Both the position numbers and the translations under genes were made by a program. Shown piece by piece: positions 42,120 to 50,689 of a stretch of 64,000 nt of DNA (position 1 is its first letter; the number at the start of each line of letters is the position of its first letter). Under the pieces are notes generated by a model, which saw nothing but the letters and a program-made list of their open reading frames with translations, made no database searches and was not told where the DNA came from. Source of the stretch: Microthrix sp041394405 (lineage in GTDB: Bacteria; Actinomycetota; Acidimicrobiia; Acidimicrobiales; Microtrichaceae); the NCBI GenBank assembly GCA_041394405.1, contig JAWKIF010000010.1, forward strand, positions 186,001-250,000, in the 5' to 3' direction.

Positions 42120-43043
42120 TCAGCCGTAGGCGTGCGTGTCGACGATGTTGCCGGACGGGTCGAGCAGATAGGCGGTATCGGCATCGTTGTTCCACACCGC
42201 CGAGCCCTTGACGCACCAGTAGAGGCGGCGACGGCTGTCGGTGCCGCAGCCGCTGGAGATGCGCACCGTTGCCCCGGGCTCCAGAGTGAAGCCGGCGGGG
42301 AAGGTGTAGCGATGTGACGCCGAGGTGTCCTTCAGGGCCCAGCCCTCCAGGCCCACCGAGGCCTGGCCCAGGTTGGCAACCTCCACCCATTCGCCGTTGA
42401 GCGAGTTGTTGTCGTCGTTGCCCGGGGCATCCGCTTGAAGCTCGCCGATACTCAGGTCGCCCTCGTGTTCCTGCGGCTCTCCGCAGGCGTCCGATGCCCA
42501 CTGGCCAATCTCCCGACGCTGCGCCCCCCGCTGGGCGGCCTCCAACCGCTGCGACTGGGCCGTGTCGGGTTCGTAGCGTCGGGCCAGGGCCAACCCGTCG
42601 GCCACCATCTGTTCGTTCAGGAAGACGTCGTCGGCGTACAGGTAGCGCAGCAGGCGGCCGTAGCCGTCGCGGTCGGTTCGGTCGGCCGCCATGCGAACGG
42701 TGGTGTCGCCGGCGAGGCTTCTGAGGCGCTCCGTCGCCTCCTCCGCCAGGCACTCGCCCTGTTCTGGGGTGTTGATGCCGATCAGCCGCACACGCTCGCG
42801 TTGCCCATCGGAGCGGCGGACCTCCAGGGTGTCGCCGTCGATGACCTCCACGACGTCGACGATCTCGTCGCCAGGAGTGGTGACCGCGGTCTCGGGTGTT
42901 CCCGCAGTCGCATCGCCATCGCCGGCGCACCCCGCGTTGAGCGTCGCGGCGCCGAGCAGTGCCAGGCTCAACGCGACGGTCCTTGCGGCGCAGCCCCGTC
43001 CCGCAGCCCACTCCACTCTCCAACGCAAAGCTCGGGTCACCAC
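42120..43043 (-). CDS. Lipoprotein thermonuclease (SNase) with C-terminal lamin-tail domain
   Basis: A 307-residue protein. A signal ending LNAGC gives lipid attachment at Cys39. The SNase domain (~58-180) keeps its catalytic set: IDGDTLEV, Arg in RVRLIGINTPE with the Glu following, and the second Arg in RDGYGRLLRYLY. A lamin-tail domain (~190-307) follows, with NGEWVEVANLGQASVGLEGW and YLLDPSGNIVDTHAYG. It should cut DNA or RNA outside the cell while anchored to the membrane. A nuclease-lamin-tail fusion is a known secreted architecture. It converges with rsmG 18 bp away. Confidence 0.88.
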   Translation of the reverse strand: MVTRALRWRVEWAAGRGCAARTVALSLALLGAATLNAGCAGDGDATAGTPETAVTTPGDEIVDVVEVIDGDTLEVRRSDGQRERVRLIGINTPEQGECLAEEATERLRSLAGDTTVRMAADRTDRDGYGRLLRYLYADDVFLNEQMVADGLALARRYEPDTAQSQRLEAAQRGAQRREIGQWASDACGEPQEHEGDLSIGELQADAPGNDDNNSLNGEWVEVANLGQASVGLEGWALKDTSASHRYTFPAGFTLEPGATVRISSGCGTDSRRRLYWCVKGSAVWNNDADTAYLLDPSGNIVDTHAYG

Positions 43044-43102
43044 GCGCCCCCGGAGGGGCAGCGGGTGACCTGAGCATGGGACAACAGCGGTTTGCTGGAC
43101 GC

Positions 43103-43600
43103 TCAGCCGGTGAGACAGCTGGTGGTCGCTTCCGTGATGGCGCTGGTGAGGCCCTCGGCCTTGGAGTCATCGCCGGCCGCTGACGCTGCGATGGCGTCCC
43201 AGACCTGCTGGTTCATCGCCTCGTCGTCGTTGATCGCCGACACGATGCAGTCGGTCTGGGCCTGGTCGCCGACGCCGGCCAGCTGATCGGCCATCAGGTC
43301 GCCGGCGCTGACACATGCGGGTCCGGCCTTGGCCAATGGGTCGACCAGGTCCTCGGGGAAGTCGCTGCCCGCGTCCAACTCGTCGATCAGTTCGTTGATC
43401 TTGTCGCCGCCGGCCTCGTCGTAGATGGCATCCGCCAGGCAGGTGGCCTGTTCCTCATCGAACGGGGAACCTGTGCCGGAGGCCGCTTCGGCGAACTTCG
43501 ACGAGAACTCGTCTTTGGAGACCTCGTCGCCGCCGCAACCAGCGACCAGCAGGGTGATGGCGGCAAGACAGCCGAGCAGGATGGATGGGGTTCGGCGCAT
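43103..43600 (-). CDS. Lipoprotein of unknown function with paired cysteines
   Basis: A 165-residue protein with signal SILLGCLAAITLLVAGCGG (lipid at Cys22). The mature part is helical and acidic, with cysteines in EEQATCLADAIYDEAG, AGPACVSAG, QTDCIVSAIND and TEATTSCLTG. The four could form two disulfides. The spacing (C-x-A-D-x-I ... C-V-x-A ... D-C-I-V-x-A-I) suggests two copies of a ~50-residue helical unit. No family is recognised. The ATG follows GGAGCC by three bases. It lies between a nuclease lipoprotein and a large tail-anchored protein. Confidence 0.7.
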   Translation of the reverse strand: MRRTPSILLGCLAAITLLVAGCGGDEVSKDEFSSKFAEAASGTGSPFDEEQATCLADAIYDEAGGDKINELIDELDAGSDFPEDLVDPLAKAGPACVSAGDLMADQLAGVGDQAQTDCIVSAINDDEAMNQQVWDAIAASAAGDDSKAEGLTSAITEATTSCLTG

Positions 43601-43721
43601 GGTGGCTCCTAGGTGAGGTGACCCGTGAGAGGGCTGGTGATGGGCCGAATCGATCGAGACGGCCGGTGACTGGACGCGTCGCCAGCCATGCGGTTACAGG
43701 TCATCACGATGTGAGCGTCTC

Positions 43722-46700
43722 TCAGAGGTTAGCGACTACCCAGATGGTGGCGAGCACCATGCCCACGATGACCAGGAGGCCGACCAGTATCCCGGTGAGG
43801 TTGGCAGCGGTCGACTTCTTCGACAGCTCCAACCAGTCGCCGTGGGTATCGAAGGTGTCCTCCACCCAGCGGTCCACGTCGTCCAGGTCGTCCTCGACGG
43901 GCCGGGTTCCACTCGGCGGCTCCGTGGCGACCGCCCCGGTGGGGGCAAGCGCTTCCTCGATGCCGTCGGAGGCGAGATCCAGGTCGCCGGCGTCTGCACC
44001 GTCCGTGCCTGCCCGTGCGCTCTCCGCGTCGTTCCGCTCGGCGGGTGCGTCATCGAAGAAGGCCTGCAGGGCGGCCTCGTAGCGGTCCGAGTCGGCGCCC
44101 TCGAGCCCCTCAAGGTCGCCGTGCTTGGTCGCAGTCGGTGGCACCGCCAGGTCGGAGGTGCCCAGGTTGATCATCTCGGTGTCGGTCAGGTCGACGGCCT
44201 CGGTCGCCGAGGCGGCGGCCCGGAAACCGCCTCGATCGTCCTTGGCCTGGTCTGCATCGGAGAACTCCCACCAGTCATGATCGTCGATGCGCTCGTCGGG
44301 ATGGTCGCCGGCATCGGCAAGGTCCGAGAACAGGTCGTCGGGGGCGGGGTCTCCGGGCAGCCGAGGGCCGGTTGGGGGCGACCAGTGGGGAGCGTCGTGG
44401 TGGCGGCCCCAGTCGCCGCCAGATGCGGGGGCCAGCCCCGCCGCCCCGACGGCAAGGGCCAACTGCGGAAGCAGGGCGTCCAACTCCAAGCCGGGCTCCT
44501 CGGGGACCTCCGCCAGGTCAACGATCACCGGCGTGGCCGGGTGCCGCGCCAAGTCGGCGTCTTCGGGCGATTCGTCAGCGTCGCCGACCGATTCGGTGGA
44601 CACCGTTGGAACGGGGTCGATCGGCACTGCCACCTCTGCACCGGGGGTGCCGGTGAGGTCGACGATTGGCTCAGCCGGGCCGCCGTCCGCCTCGTTGCTG
44701 GCGCCGCTGCTTGAGCCGGCCCCTTCGGTGGCGTTGCCGGTATCGCCGAGTTCCTCGTCGGTCGTGGTCACGGCCGTGGCCTCGGGGACGGCTGGTTCGT
44801 CGCCGGGCAGCTCGGCCAGCAGGTCGTCCAGGCTGACGAAGTCGGGTTCGGGGCTGCCCTCGGGCATGGCGGGCTCCGGTACGCGACCCTCGGGAGCGAG
44901 TGGCCCCAACTCATCCTCGGCGGCTGTGGTTACGTCGGCCACGACGGGCAATGCCTCGGTGGCCAGCTCGGTGGGTTGTTGTGCCTCGAGCGCCGCCTCG
45001 TGAGGGTCGGTTGCGTCCGCGCCGGTTTCACCGACGTCGGATTCCTCGGGGTCGGGCTCGTGAGTGTCAGCCTCGTCGGTGAGGACGAGTGCCGGTTGTT
45101 GCTCGGTCGGCGGGGCCTCGTCCTGGGCCGACAGGTCGGCATCGGCGGCGGGCTGGTGCTCCGAGGCCAGTGAGTCGACGTCATCGTCGGGTGCGGGCTG
45201 GGCCTCGTGTTCGTCGGCGGGCAGCTCGTCCGGCAGGTCGTCCAGGCTGACGAAGTCGGGTTCGGGGCCGCCCTCGTGCGGGTCGACCTCCTCGGAGTCG
45301 GTTCCGTGTCCGTCGGTATCTTCTGGGTCGGCATCGGCGGCCTCGCGCTGGCGCTCCGGGGTGACCGGGCCGACGACATCATCGGCCTGAGGCTTGCCGA
45401 CATCGTCGAACAGGTCGGCCTGCAACGTGTCGTCGGCCTCGGTGGTCACCGGCGGTGCATCGGCGACGGGTGATCGCAGGGTGTCGTCGGTGGCGAGCGG
45501 GCCGGCATTGGGCCCGACCTCAGCCTGGTCCTCCGGTTCCGCCTCATCGGCGTCGCCCAAGTCGGGGGGATTCGCAGCCTGCGGCGGGCCGAAGTGGATG
45601 CCTTCGGCAAGGATGGCGCTGAGACCCGCAGCCGTTGCGTCGTCGAGCAGGCTCGGGTCCACGCCGGGGGTCTCCGGCCGCGACGCCGCATCGGTACCAC
45701 CGAACATCCCAGATGCCTCTTCGAGGGTCAGCTCGATGTCGCCGTGCGGTTCCTCGTCGGGCGGGTCGTTCGAGACCCAACCCGGGGCAAGGTCCTGCTC
45801 GGGCGCAACGATGGTTGGCGGCGGCGGGGGAGCGTCGAAGAGCGACACGCTGTGCTGGAGATCGTTGTCGTCGGGCGGTTCCGGGGCCTCCGGTGCCGGT
45901 TGGTGGTTGCGCCAACCGAAGGGCCCGGGGCCGGGCACGGCCGGCTCTGGTATGTCGGTTGCCGGCGAGCCGGACGACGTTGGAGCGACGTCGGAGGAGT
46001 TGGATGGTTCGATCCGGTCCGGAGCCTCGAAGGGCATCTCGAGCTTCCCGAGGTCGTCCCTCCCGCCGGGTTCCGGCTCGGGCTCCGGCCCGGGTGTGGA
46101 GTGCCGCTCGGGCACCGTGGCCGACCAGCCGGCAACGCCCGAGCCATGCTCGTCGGGGAGGATCACGTTGCGTCGCGGGCGCCGTCGACCCGTACTCGGG
46201 CCCGGGGGAGCTTCGCGGTCCCGGTCGTCGCCCGTGTCGAGATTCGGGTCGCTGCCGGTCGCCCGCTGGTTGAAGTCGGCCGAGGCAGCTCCGGGCGCGG
46301 CCTCGAGTTCCTCGATGAGTTCTTCGGGCTGGTCCTGGGTTGGTGCCTCGACCGCTTGGGCCTCCACCGCTTGGGCCGGAGGGGCCTGTGCGCGGCGCCG
46401 GCGACCAAACAGCCTGCGGCGGGGTCGTGTGGTTGGCGGCGGCGTGGTTGCCGCCGGAGCCTCGCCGGGGTCATCGGCCTGACTGGCGGGTGTGGTGTCG
46501 TCGATGACGACGGCGTCGAGTTGGCCGGTGGGTGCGGTCTCGTCGATGACGACGGCGTCGAGTTGGCCGGTGGGTGCTTCGTCGATGACGACGGCGTCGA
46601 GTTGGCCGGTGGGTGCTTCGTCGATGACGACGGCGTCCAACTCGCCGGTGGGGGGCGTGGTGAGGTCAACCGGCTGCACGGGGGCGCCCCATCCCGCCGC

Positions 46701-46883
46701 GGGGTGCGGCAACTCCACCACCGGCACAGCCGCCGTGTCATCGGATCGCTCAAACTCCGGCGGGTGGCTGGCGCGCAGGTCGACCACGCGTGTTCCCTCC
46801 GGTGGTGTTGGGCGCTCTGGCGAAAAGAACTCATCGTCGGCGCGCGGCTCCAGAGGAGCAGAGTCGGGGCGCGGCGCAGTCAC
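43722..46883 (-). CDS. Giant acidic disordered protein with C-terminal membrane anchor
   Basis: A 1053-residue protein, extremely rich in Asp, Glu, Ala, Pro and Thr and nearly free of Cys. There is no signal peptide. Near residues 80-135 lie four tandem units (PTGQLDAVVIDEA type), and two copies of PEPDFVSLDDL lie near the middle. A short basic patch (RRRLFGRRRRAQ, ~155-170) interrupts the acidic chain. Only the last ~22 residues are hydrophobic (GILVGLLVIVGMVLATIWVV), after LELSKKSTAANL, so the chain should be cytosolic and tail-anchored. No domain is recognised. A -10 box lies eight bases before the GTG. It may act as a membrane-tethered scaffold. Confidence 0.75.
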   Translation of the reverse strand: MTAPRPDSAPLEPRADDEFFSPERPTPPEGTRVVDLRASHPPEFERSDDTAAVPVVELPHPAAGWGAPVQPVDLTTPPTGELDAVVIDEAPTGQLDAVVIDEAPTGQLDAVVIDETAPTGQLDAVVIDDTTPASQADDPGEAPAATTPPPTTRPRRRLFGRRRRAQAPPAQAVEAQAVEAPTQDQPEELIEELEAAPGAASADFNQRATGSDPNLDTGDDRDREAPPGPSTGRRRPRRNVILPDEHGSGVAGWSATVPERHSTPGPEPEPEPGGRDDLGKLEMPFEAPDRIEPSNSSDVAPTSSGSPATDIPEPAVPGPGPFGWRNHQPAPEAPEPPDDNDLQHSVSLFDAPPPPPTIVAPEQDLAPGWVSNDPPDEEPHGDIELTLEEASGMFGGTDAASRPETPGVDPSLLDDATAAGLSAILAEGIHFGPPQAANPPDLGDADEAEPEDQAEVGPNAGPLATDDTLRSPVADAPPVTTEADDTLQADLFDDVGKPQADDVVGPVTPERQREAADADPEDTDGHGTDSEEVDPHEGGPEPDFVSLDDLPDELPADEHEAQPAPDDDVDSLASEHQPAADADLSAQDEAPPTEQQPALVLTDEADTHEPDPEESDVGETGADATDPHEAALEAQQPTELATEALPVVADVTTAAEDELGPLAPEGRVPEPAMPEGSPEPDFVSLDDLLAELPGDEPAVPEATAVTTTDEELGDTGNATEGAGSSSGASNEADGGPAEPIVDLTGTPGAEVAVPIDPVPTVSTESVGDADESPEDADLARHPATPVIVDLAEVPEEPGLELDALLPQLALAVGAAGLAPASGGDWGRHHDAPHWSPPTGPRLPGDPAPDDLFSDLADAGDHPDERIDDHDWWEFSDADQAKDDRGGFRAAASATEAVDLTDTEMINLGTSDLAVPPTATKHGDLEGLEGADSDRYEAALQAFFDDAPAERNDAESARAGTDGADAGDLDLASDGIEEALAPTGAVATEPPSGTRPVEDDLDDVDRWVEDTFDTHGDWLELSKKSTAANLTGILVGLLVIVGMVLATIWVVANL
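46498..46655 (-). repeat. In-frame tandem repeat, 4 units of 39-42 bp
   Basis: Units start at 46498, 46540, 46579 and 46618. The inner units (46540-46578 and 46579-46617) are almost base-identical, so duplication is recent or the array is kept uniform. They encode the 13-residue unit PTGQLDAVVIDEA. All lengths are multiples of three. Confidence 0.9.
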
Positions 46884-46891
46884 GACAGCAC

Positions 46892-46897
46892 ACTGTA
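46892..46897 (-). promoter_or_regulatory. -10 box of the disordered protein gene
   Basis: TACAGT on the minus strand is followed by eight bases and the GTG at 46883, implying a leaderless message. Confidence 0.5.
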
Positions 46898-46999
46898 CTT
46901 CTCCGAGCCTCCGATCTCAGCCGGTCATTGTGCCTACTCGCCGGGAGGGCGAGGCCTGGGCTAGAAGGTTGGCCCGACCGAGGAGCGAACTGCGCCCAG

Positions 47000-48226
47000 A
47001 TGGACTTTGACGAGACTCCCGAGGAACAGGCGATGCGGGCCGAGGCGCGGGCGTTTCTCGACGCCAGCGCCACTCGCCGCATGGCCTCCGACAGCTCGCA
47101 CCTGGCCGACCATCGGCCGGCCAGCATTGAGGCCGACCTGGCCAACCGCCGTCGGGCCGCCAGGTGGCAGCTCACCAAGGTGGAGGGTGGTTGGGGCGCC
47201 CCGTCGTGGCCCGTCGAACAAGGTGGGCGGGGAATGAGGCCGCACCTGGCCGCCATTTTCGCCGAGGAGGAACGCCACTACGAAGTACCCGGACGGTACT
47301 TCCAGGTGGGTCTGGAAATGGTGGGTCCCACCCTCATGGCCCATGGGGCACCCGAACAGCTCGACCGGTTCATCGGCCCGCTCCTGCGCGGCGAGGAGAT
47401 GTGGTGCCAGTTGTTCTCCGAGCCAGGAGCCGGGTCGGACCTGGCCGGGCTGGCGACGCGGGCGGTGCGCGACGGCGACGAGTATGTCATCACCGGTCAG
47501 AAGGTCTGGACCACGGCCGCCCACCTGGCCGAGTTCGGCATCCTGTTGGCCCGCACCGACCCCGATGTTCCCAAGCACCGGGGTATCTCGGCGTTCTTGG
47601 TGGACATGTCAGCTCCCGGCATCGAGGTGCGACCACTGCGTCAGATCGACGGCGCCGTGCACTTCAACGAGGTGTTCTTCGACGAGGCGCGGGTGCCCGC
47701 CGATGCGCTGGTGGGCGGCCTCAACGCCGGGTGGAGCGTGGCGCTCACCATGCTGAACTTCGAGCGGTCCGCCATTGGAGGGGGCGGCATGATCGAGTGG
47801 CCACAGCTTCTGCACCTGGCCCAGACTTGCGGCGCTGCCGCCGACCCGTGTGGACGCCAGGACCTGGCTCGGCTGTGGACCCGCACCCAGCTGCTTCGGT
47901 ACCTCGGCTACCGGGTGCGTACCGCGATCACTCGCGGCGACCCGCTGGGGCCCGAGAGCTCGGTGATGAAGCTGGCCGTCTCCGCATTCTACGAGGACGT
48001 CGGCAACGTCGTGATGCAGACACAGGGTGCCAACGGCATGCTGTGGGAAGGCTCGGACCCCAACCACGGCGTCTACACCGGCGTGTTCCTTGCGCAGTGG
48101 GCGCCCCGCATCGGCGGCGGCACCGATCAGGTGCAGCGCAACATCATCGGCGACCGGGTGCTGGGCCTCCCGCCCGAGCCGCGCCCGGACAAGACGGCCC
48201 CGTTCAGCGAGTTGCCCCGCAACTGA
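47000..48226 (+). CDS. Acyl-CoA dehydrogenase (FadE type), 408 residues
   Basis: A FAD-dependent enzyme from the ATG at 47000. It has MWCQLFSEPGAGSDLAGLAT (flavin and substrate binding), YVITGQKVWTTAAHLAEFG and GVYTGVFLAQWAPRIGGGTD, ending QRNIIGDRVLGLP. The usual C-terminal YEGT Glu of medium-chain enzymes is replaced by GGGT, as in actinobacterial FadE proteins that work on steroids or branched acyl chains, where the catalytic base lies elsewhere. It oxidises acyl-CoA to enoyl-CoA. The stop is 3 bp from the convergent beta-like dehydrogenase. It may be interchangeable with the partner at 49.3 kb. Confidence 0.9.
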   Translation: MDFDETPEEQAMRAEARAFLDASATRRMASDSSHLADHRPASIEADLANRRRAARWQLTKVEGGWGAPSWPVEQGGRGMRPHLAAIFAEEERHYEVPGRYFQVGLEMVGPTLMAHGAPEQLDRFIGPLLRGEEMWCQLFSEPGAGSDLAGLATRAVRDGDEYVITGQKVWTTAAHLAEFGILLARTDPDVPKHRGISAFLVDMSAPGIEVRPLRQIDGAVHFNEVFFDEARVPADALVGGLNAGWSVALTMLNFERSAIGGGGMIEWPQLLHLAQTCGAAADPCGRQDLARLWTRTQLLRYLGYRVRTAITRGDPLGPESSVMKLAVSAFYEDVGNVVMQTQGANGMLWEGSDPNHGVYTGVFLAQWAPRIGGGTDQVQRNIIGDRVLGLPPEPRPDKTAPFSELPRN

Positions 48227-48229
48227 GGG

Positions 48230-49297
48230 TCAGGCCGCCGGCGTCGGTGCGTCGAGCAGAAGCGCCTGGTGGTCGGCGAGCGATCCGCCGGTGAGTTCCA
48301 GCAGGCGGGCCCGGGTGACGAAGCGGTGGGCGGGGTGTTCCCAGGTGAAGCCGATGCCGCCGTGGTTCTGCACGTTGACCTCGGCATTGGAGACGGCCGC
48401 ACGGGTGGCCACGACGCGTGCGGCAGCCACCTCGAAGCCGGCATCGGCCAGGCCGCCGTCGACGCTCAGCGCAGCCCAGCGGGTCTGAGTGATGGCCGCC
48501 TCGGCGCGCCCGGCCATGTCGGCGCAGCGGTGCTTCACCGCCTGGAACGACCCGATGGGCTGGCCGAACTGCTGGCGCTCCTTGGCGTAGTCCACCGACA
48601 TCGCGCAGGTGGCCTCGGCGACGCCGCCCAGCTGTGCGGCGACCAGGGTGGTGGCCCACGCGGTGGAGGCGCCCGTGGTGTCGCTGGCGCCGGGGATGAC
48701 CGCCCGAGCGCGCACCCGGTGCATGGGGGTGGGTGGGTCCAGCGACGCCAGCGGGGTCATGGCCTCGACGTCCTCGGCTGACACCAGCACCGCCGAACCG
48801 CCGGCGGCGATCACGATCCACGAGGCGCCCGCGGGGTGCTGCACCAGGAACTCCCCGCTTGTGCGGTCTCCCACGGTGGCGGGCTGGGAGCCGTTGCCCG
48901 CTGGTGCCGGCTCGCCCCACGCGGCCCGCACCCCGCCGGCGGCCAGCGCAGGGGCATCGTCGAGGTGGGCGGCCGCAGCCAGGCGCGCGGCAAGGATCTG
49001 AGCCACGAACGGCCCGGGTGCCGCCTGTCGGCCCAACTCCTCGGCCAACAGCACCTCCTCGGCCAGCCCGTAGCCCACTCCGCCGTGGGCCTCGGCCAGC
49101 CCCAGGCTGAACCAACCCAGCTCGCCGAAGCCCGCCCAGGTTGCGTCGTCAACCACGGGGTCGTCGACGGCCGTCATGGTGCCGTCCGGACCGGTGCGAT
49201 CGAAGCGGTCGCGCTCGGCCATGGGAAACGCGGCGCCCAGCGCGCTGCGCACGGTGCCGGCAATCTCGTCCTGTTCGTCGGTGGGAAGCAGATCCAC
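48230..49297 (-). CDS. Acyl-CoA dehydrogenase, short subunit of a probable heteromeric pair
   Basis: A 355-residue family member with an abbreviated middle domain. The N-terminal helix set LLPTDEQDEIAGTVRSALG is followed by LGWFSLGLAEAHGGVGYGLAEEVLLAEELG, a reduced beta domain, and FGQPIGSFQAVKHRCADMAG. The end has NHGGIGFTWEHPAHRF, typical of actinobacterial FadE partners such as those in cholesterol side-chain degradation. It lacks the full flavin-binding segment of the neighbouring 395-residue protein. In those systems two different subunits form an alpha2beta2 enzyme; here the two genes are adjacent (48 bp), same strand. Confidence 0.85.
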   Translation of the reverse strand: MDLLPTDEQDEIAGTVRSALGAAFPMAERDRFDRTGPDGTMTAVDDPVVDDATWAGFGELGWFSLGLAEAHGGVGYGLAEEVLLAEELGRQAAPGPFVAQILAARLAAAAHLDDAPALAAGGVRAAWGEPAPAGNGSQPATVGDRTSGEFLVQHPAGASWIVIAAGGSAVLVSAEDVEAMTPLASLDPPTPMHRVRARAVIPGASDTTGASTAWATTLVAAQLGGVAEATCAMSVDYAKERQQFGQPIGSFQAVKHRCADMAGRAEAAITQTRWAALSVDGGLADAGFEVAAARVVATRAAVSNAEVNVQNHGGIGFTWEHPAHRFVTRARLLELTGGSLADHQALLLDAPTPAA

Positions 49298-49345
49298 GGA
49301 TGTCCTCTCGCTGCGTTCGGGTGTGGCGGTGGGCGGGGGCGTTCC

Positions 49346-50533
49346 TCAGCGGGGTGGCCGGGGAAGGCCCAGCACCCGCTCACCCACGATGTTGCGCTGA
49401 ATGTCGGTCGTGCCGCCGCCGATCGTGTAGGCGAAGCTCTGCAGGTACGGCCCGGTCCAGTTGCCGTCCCCGTCGATGGGCGTCAGCGCCAGGGCGTCGG
49501 TGCCCAGGATGTCCATGCCCAGCGCGTACACCCGCTGGTGCAGCTCGCCGTGGAAGGCCCGAATGAGCGACCCCTCGGGCCCGGGCATGCCCGAGCGGCG
49601 GGTTCGGCTGATGCCGGCGACGGTCATCGAGCGCAGCGCCGCCACCTCGGCCCGTGCCGTCGCCAGGCGGCGGGCGATCTCGTCGTCGTCGATGCGGAAC
49701 CGGCCCCGGGCATCGCTGCGGGTTCGGGCCTCCTCGATGAGCGCCTCGACGGTGGCGGCCAGCTCGATCTGATCGGCCATGAAGGCCGTGCCGCGCTCGA
49801 AGCTGAGGGTGGACATGGCCACCCGCCAGCCGTCATTCAACTCGCCGACCACGTTGGCCAGCGGGATCCGAACCTCGTCGTAGAACACCTCGGCGAAGTC
49901 GGTGTGGTGCGCCATGGTGTCGATGGGGCGGACCTCGATGCCGGGGGTGTTCATGTCGCAGACGACCCACGAAATGCCCTTGTGCTTGGGGGCTGCGGGG
50001 TCGGTGCGCACCAGCAGTTCCTGCAGGTCGGCCACGTCGGCGTAGCTGGTCCAGATCTTCTGCCCGGTCACCACCAGCTCGTCACCGTCGACCACGCCCT
50101 TGGTGGCCAACCCGGCCAGATCCGACCCCGCATTGGGCTCCGAGAAGCCCTGGCACCACACCACCTCGCCCCGCAGGATCGACGGCAGGTAGGCGGCCTT
50201 CTGCTCGGCGGAGCCAGACGCCATGATGGTGGGCCCGCCGTGGTTGTTGCCGACGAACGTGCAGCTGTTGTTCAGGGTGAACGGGGGGTCGGCCCGGGCG
50301 AACTCGGTGTACCAGATCATCTGCTCGATGTCGGAGAGCCCCCGTCCGCCGTAGTCCGTGGGCCAGTTGATGCCGGCCCAGCCGCCCGCAAACAGGGTCT
50401 GCTGCCAGGCCAGGTCGAACTCGCGCATCGGCTGACCCATGGGCGGCCGCGTGTCGGTGGGCAGGTTCTCCCGCAGCCAGGTGCGGGCCTCCTCGCGGAA
50501 GCGCTGTTCCTCCGCCGTGAACTCCAGATCCAT
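49346..50533 (-). CDS. Acyl-CoA dehydrogenase, long subunit of a probable heteromeric pair
   Basis: A 395-residue protein. It has FTAEEQRFREEARTWLRENL, WPTDYGGRGLSDIEQMIWY, the flavin segment VWCQGFSEPNAGSDLAGLAT, VTGQKIWTSYADVAD and an ending YTIGGGTTDIQRNIVGERVL. The FSEPNAGSD and GGGT features match FadE subunits of the ChsE type. An AGGAGGG Shine-Dalgarno lies three bases before the ATG, and a TAGCCT -10-like box is ~45 bases upstream. With the short subunit downstream it should form one enzyme for acyl-CoA beta-oxidation, perhaps of steroid or branched-chain substrates. Confidence 0.9.
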   Translation of the reverse strand: MDLEFTAEEQRFREEARTWLRENLPTDTRPPMGQPMREFDLAWQQTLFAGGWAGINWPTDYGGRGLSDIEQMIWYTEFARADPPFTLNNSCTFVGNNHGGPTIMASGSAEQKAAYLPSILRGEVVWCQGFSEPNAGSDLAGLATKGVVDGDELVVTGQKIWTSYADVADLQELLVRTDPAAPKHKGISWVVCDMNTPGIEVRPIDTMAHHTDFAEVFYDEVRIPLANVVGELNDGWRVAMSTLSFERGTAFMADQIELAATVEALIEEARTRSDARGRFRIDDDEIARRLATARAEVAALRSMTVAGISRTRRSGMPGPEGSLIRAFHGELHQRVYALGMDILGTDALALTPIDGDGNWTGPYLQSFAYTIGGGTTDIQRNIVGERVLGLPRPPR

Positions 50534-50662
50534 GGGCCCTCCTGGGCTCTCGCGCGCCGGTGCAGGCTACCAAGAGCTGACACACCGTCAGATTCCGGCC
50601 GTGTGAGCGTCGGCGGGTTGGGCCGAACGGCTCAATCCACCCCGATCGCCCCCGGGTGTTGG

Positions 50663-50668
50663 TACCGT
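50663..50668 (+). promoter_or_regulatory. -10 box of phoH2, pointing at a non-canonical ATC start
   Basis: TACCGT is followed by six bases (CGGAGC) and ATC at 50675, the same spacing as other leaderless starts here. The first standard start codon in frame is GTG at 50690, 21 bases after the box. Confidence 0.5.
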
Positions 50669-50689
50669 CGGAGCATCACTCGGACCTAC

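Noticed and set aside
40672..43170. 832-codon open frame on the minus strand
   Set aside because: It runs antisense through rsmG and in another frame through the nuclease gene, has the Pro/Arg-rich composition of out-of-frame high-GC DNA, and matches no family.
46498..46655. Short tandem repeats resembling a CRISPR array
   Set aside because: Units are adjacent with no unique spacers, in frame and translated; no cas gene is present.
45394..46964. Long plus-strand frames over the disordered protein gene
   Set aside because: They are Ser/Gly/Arg-rich with no domains. The minus-strand frame has a promoter, regular protein repeats and a membrane anchor, so it is preferred.
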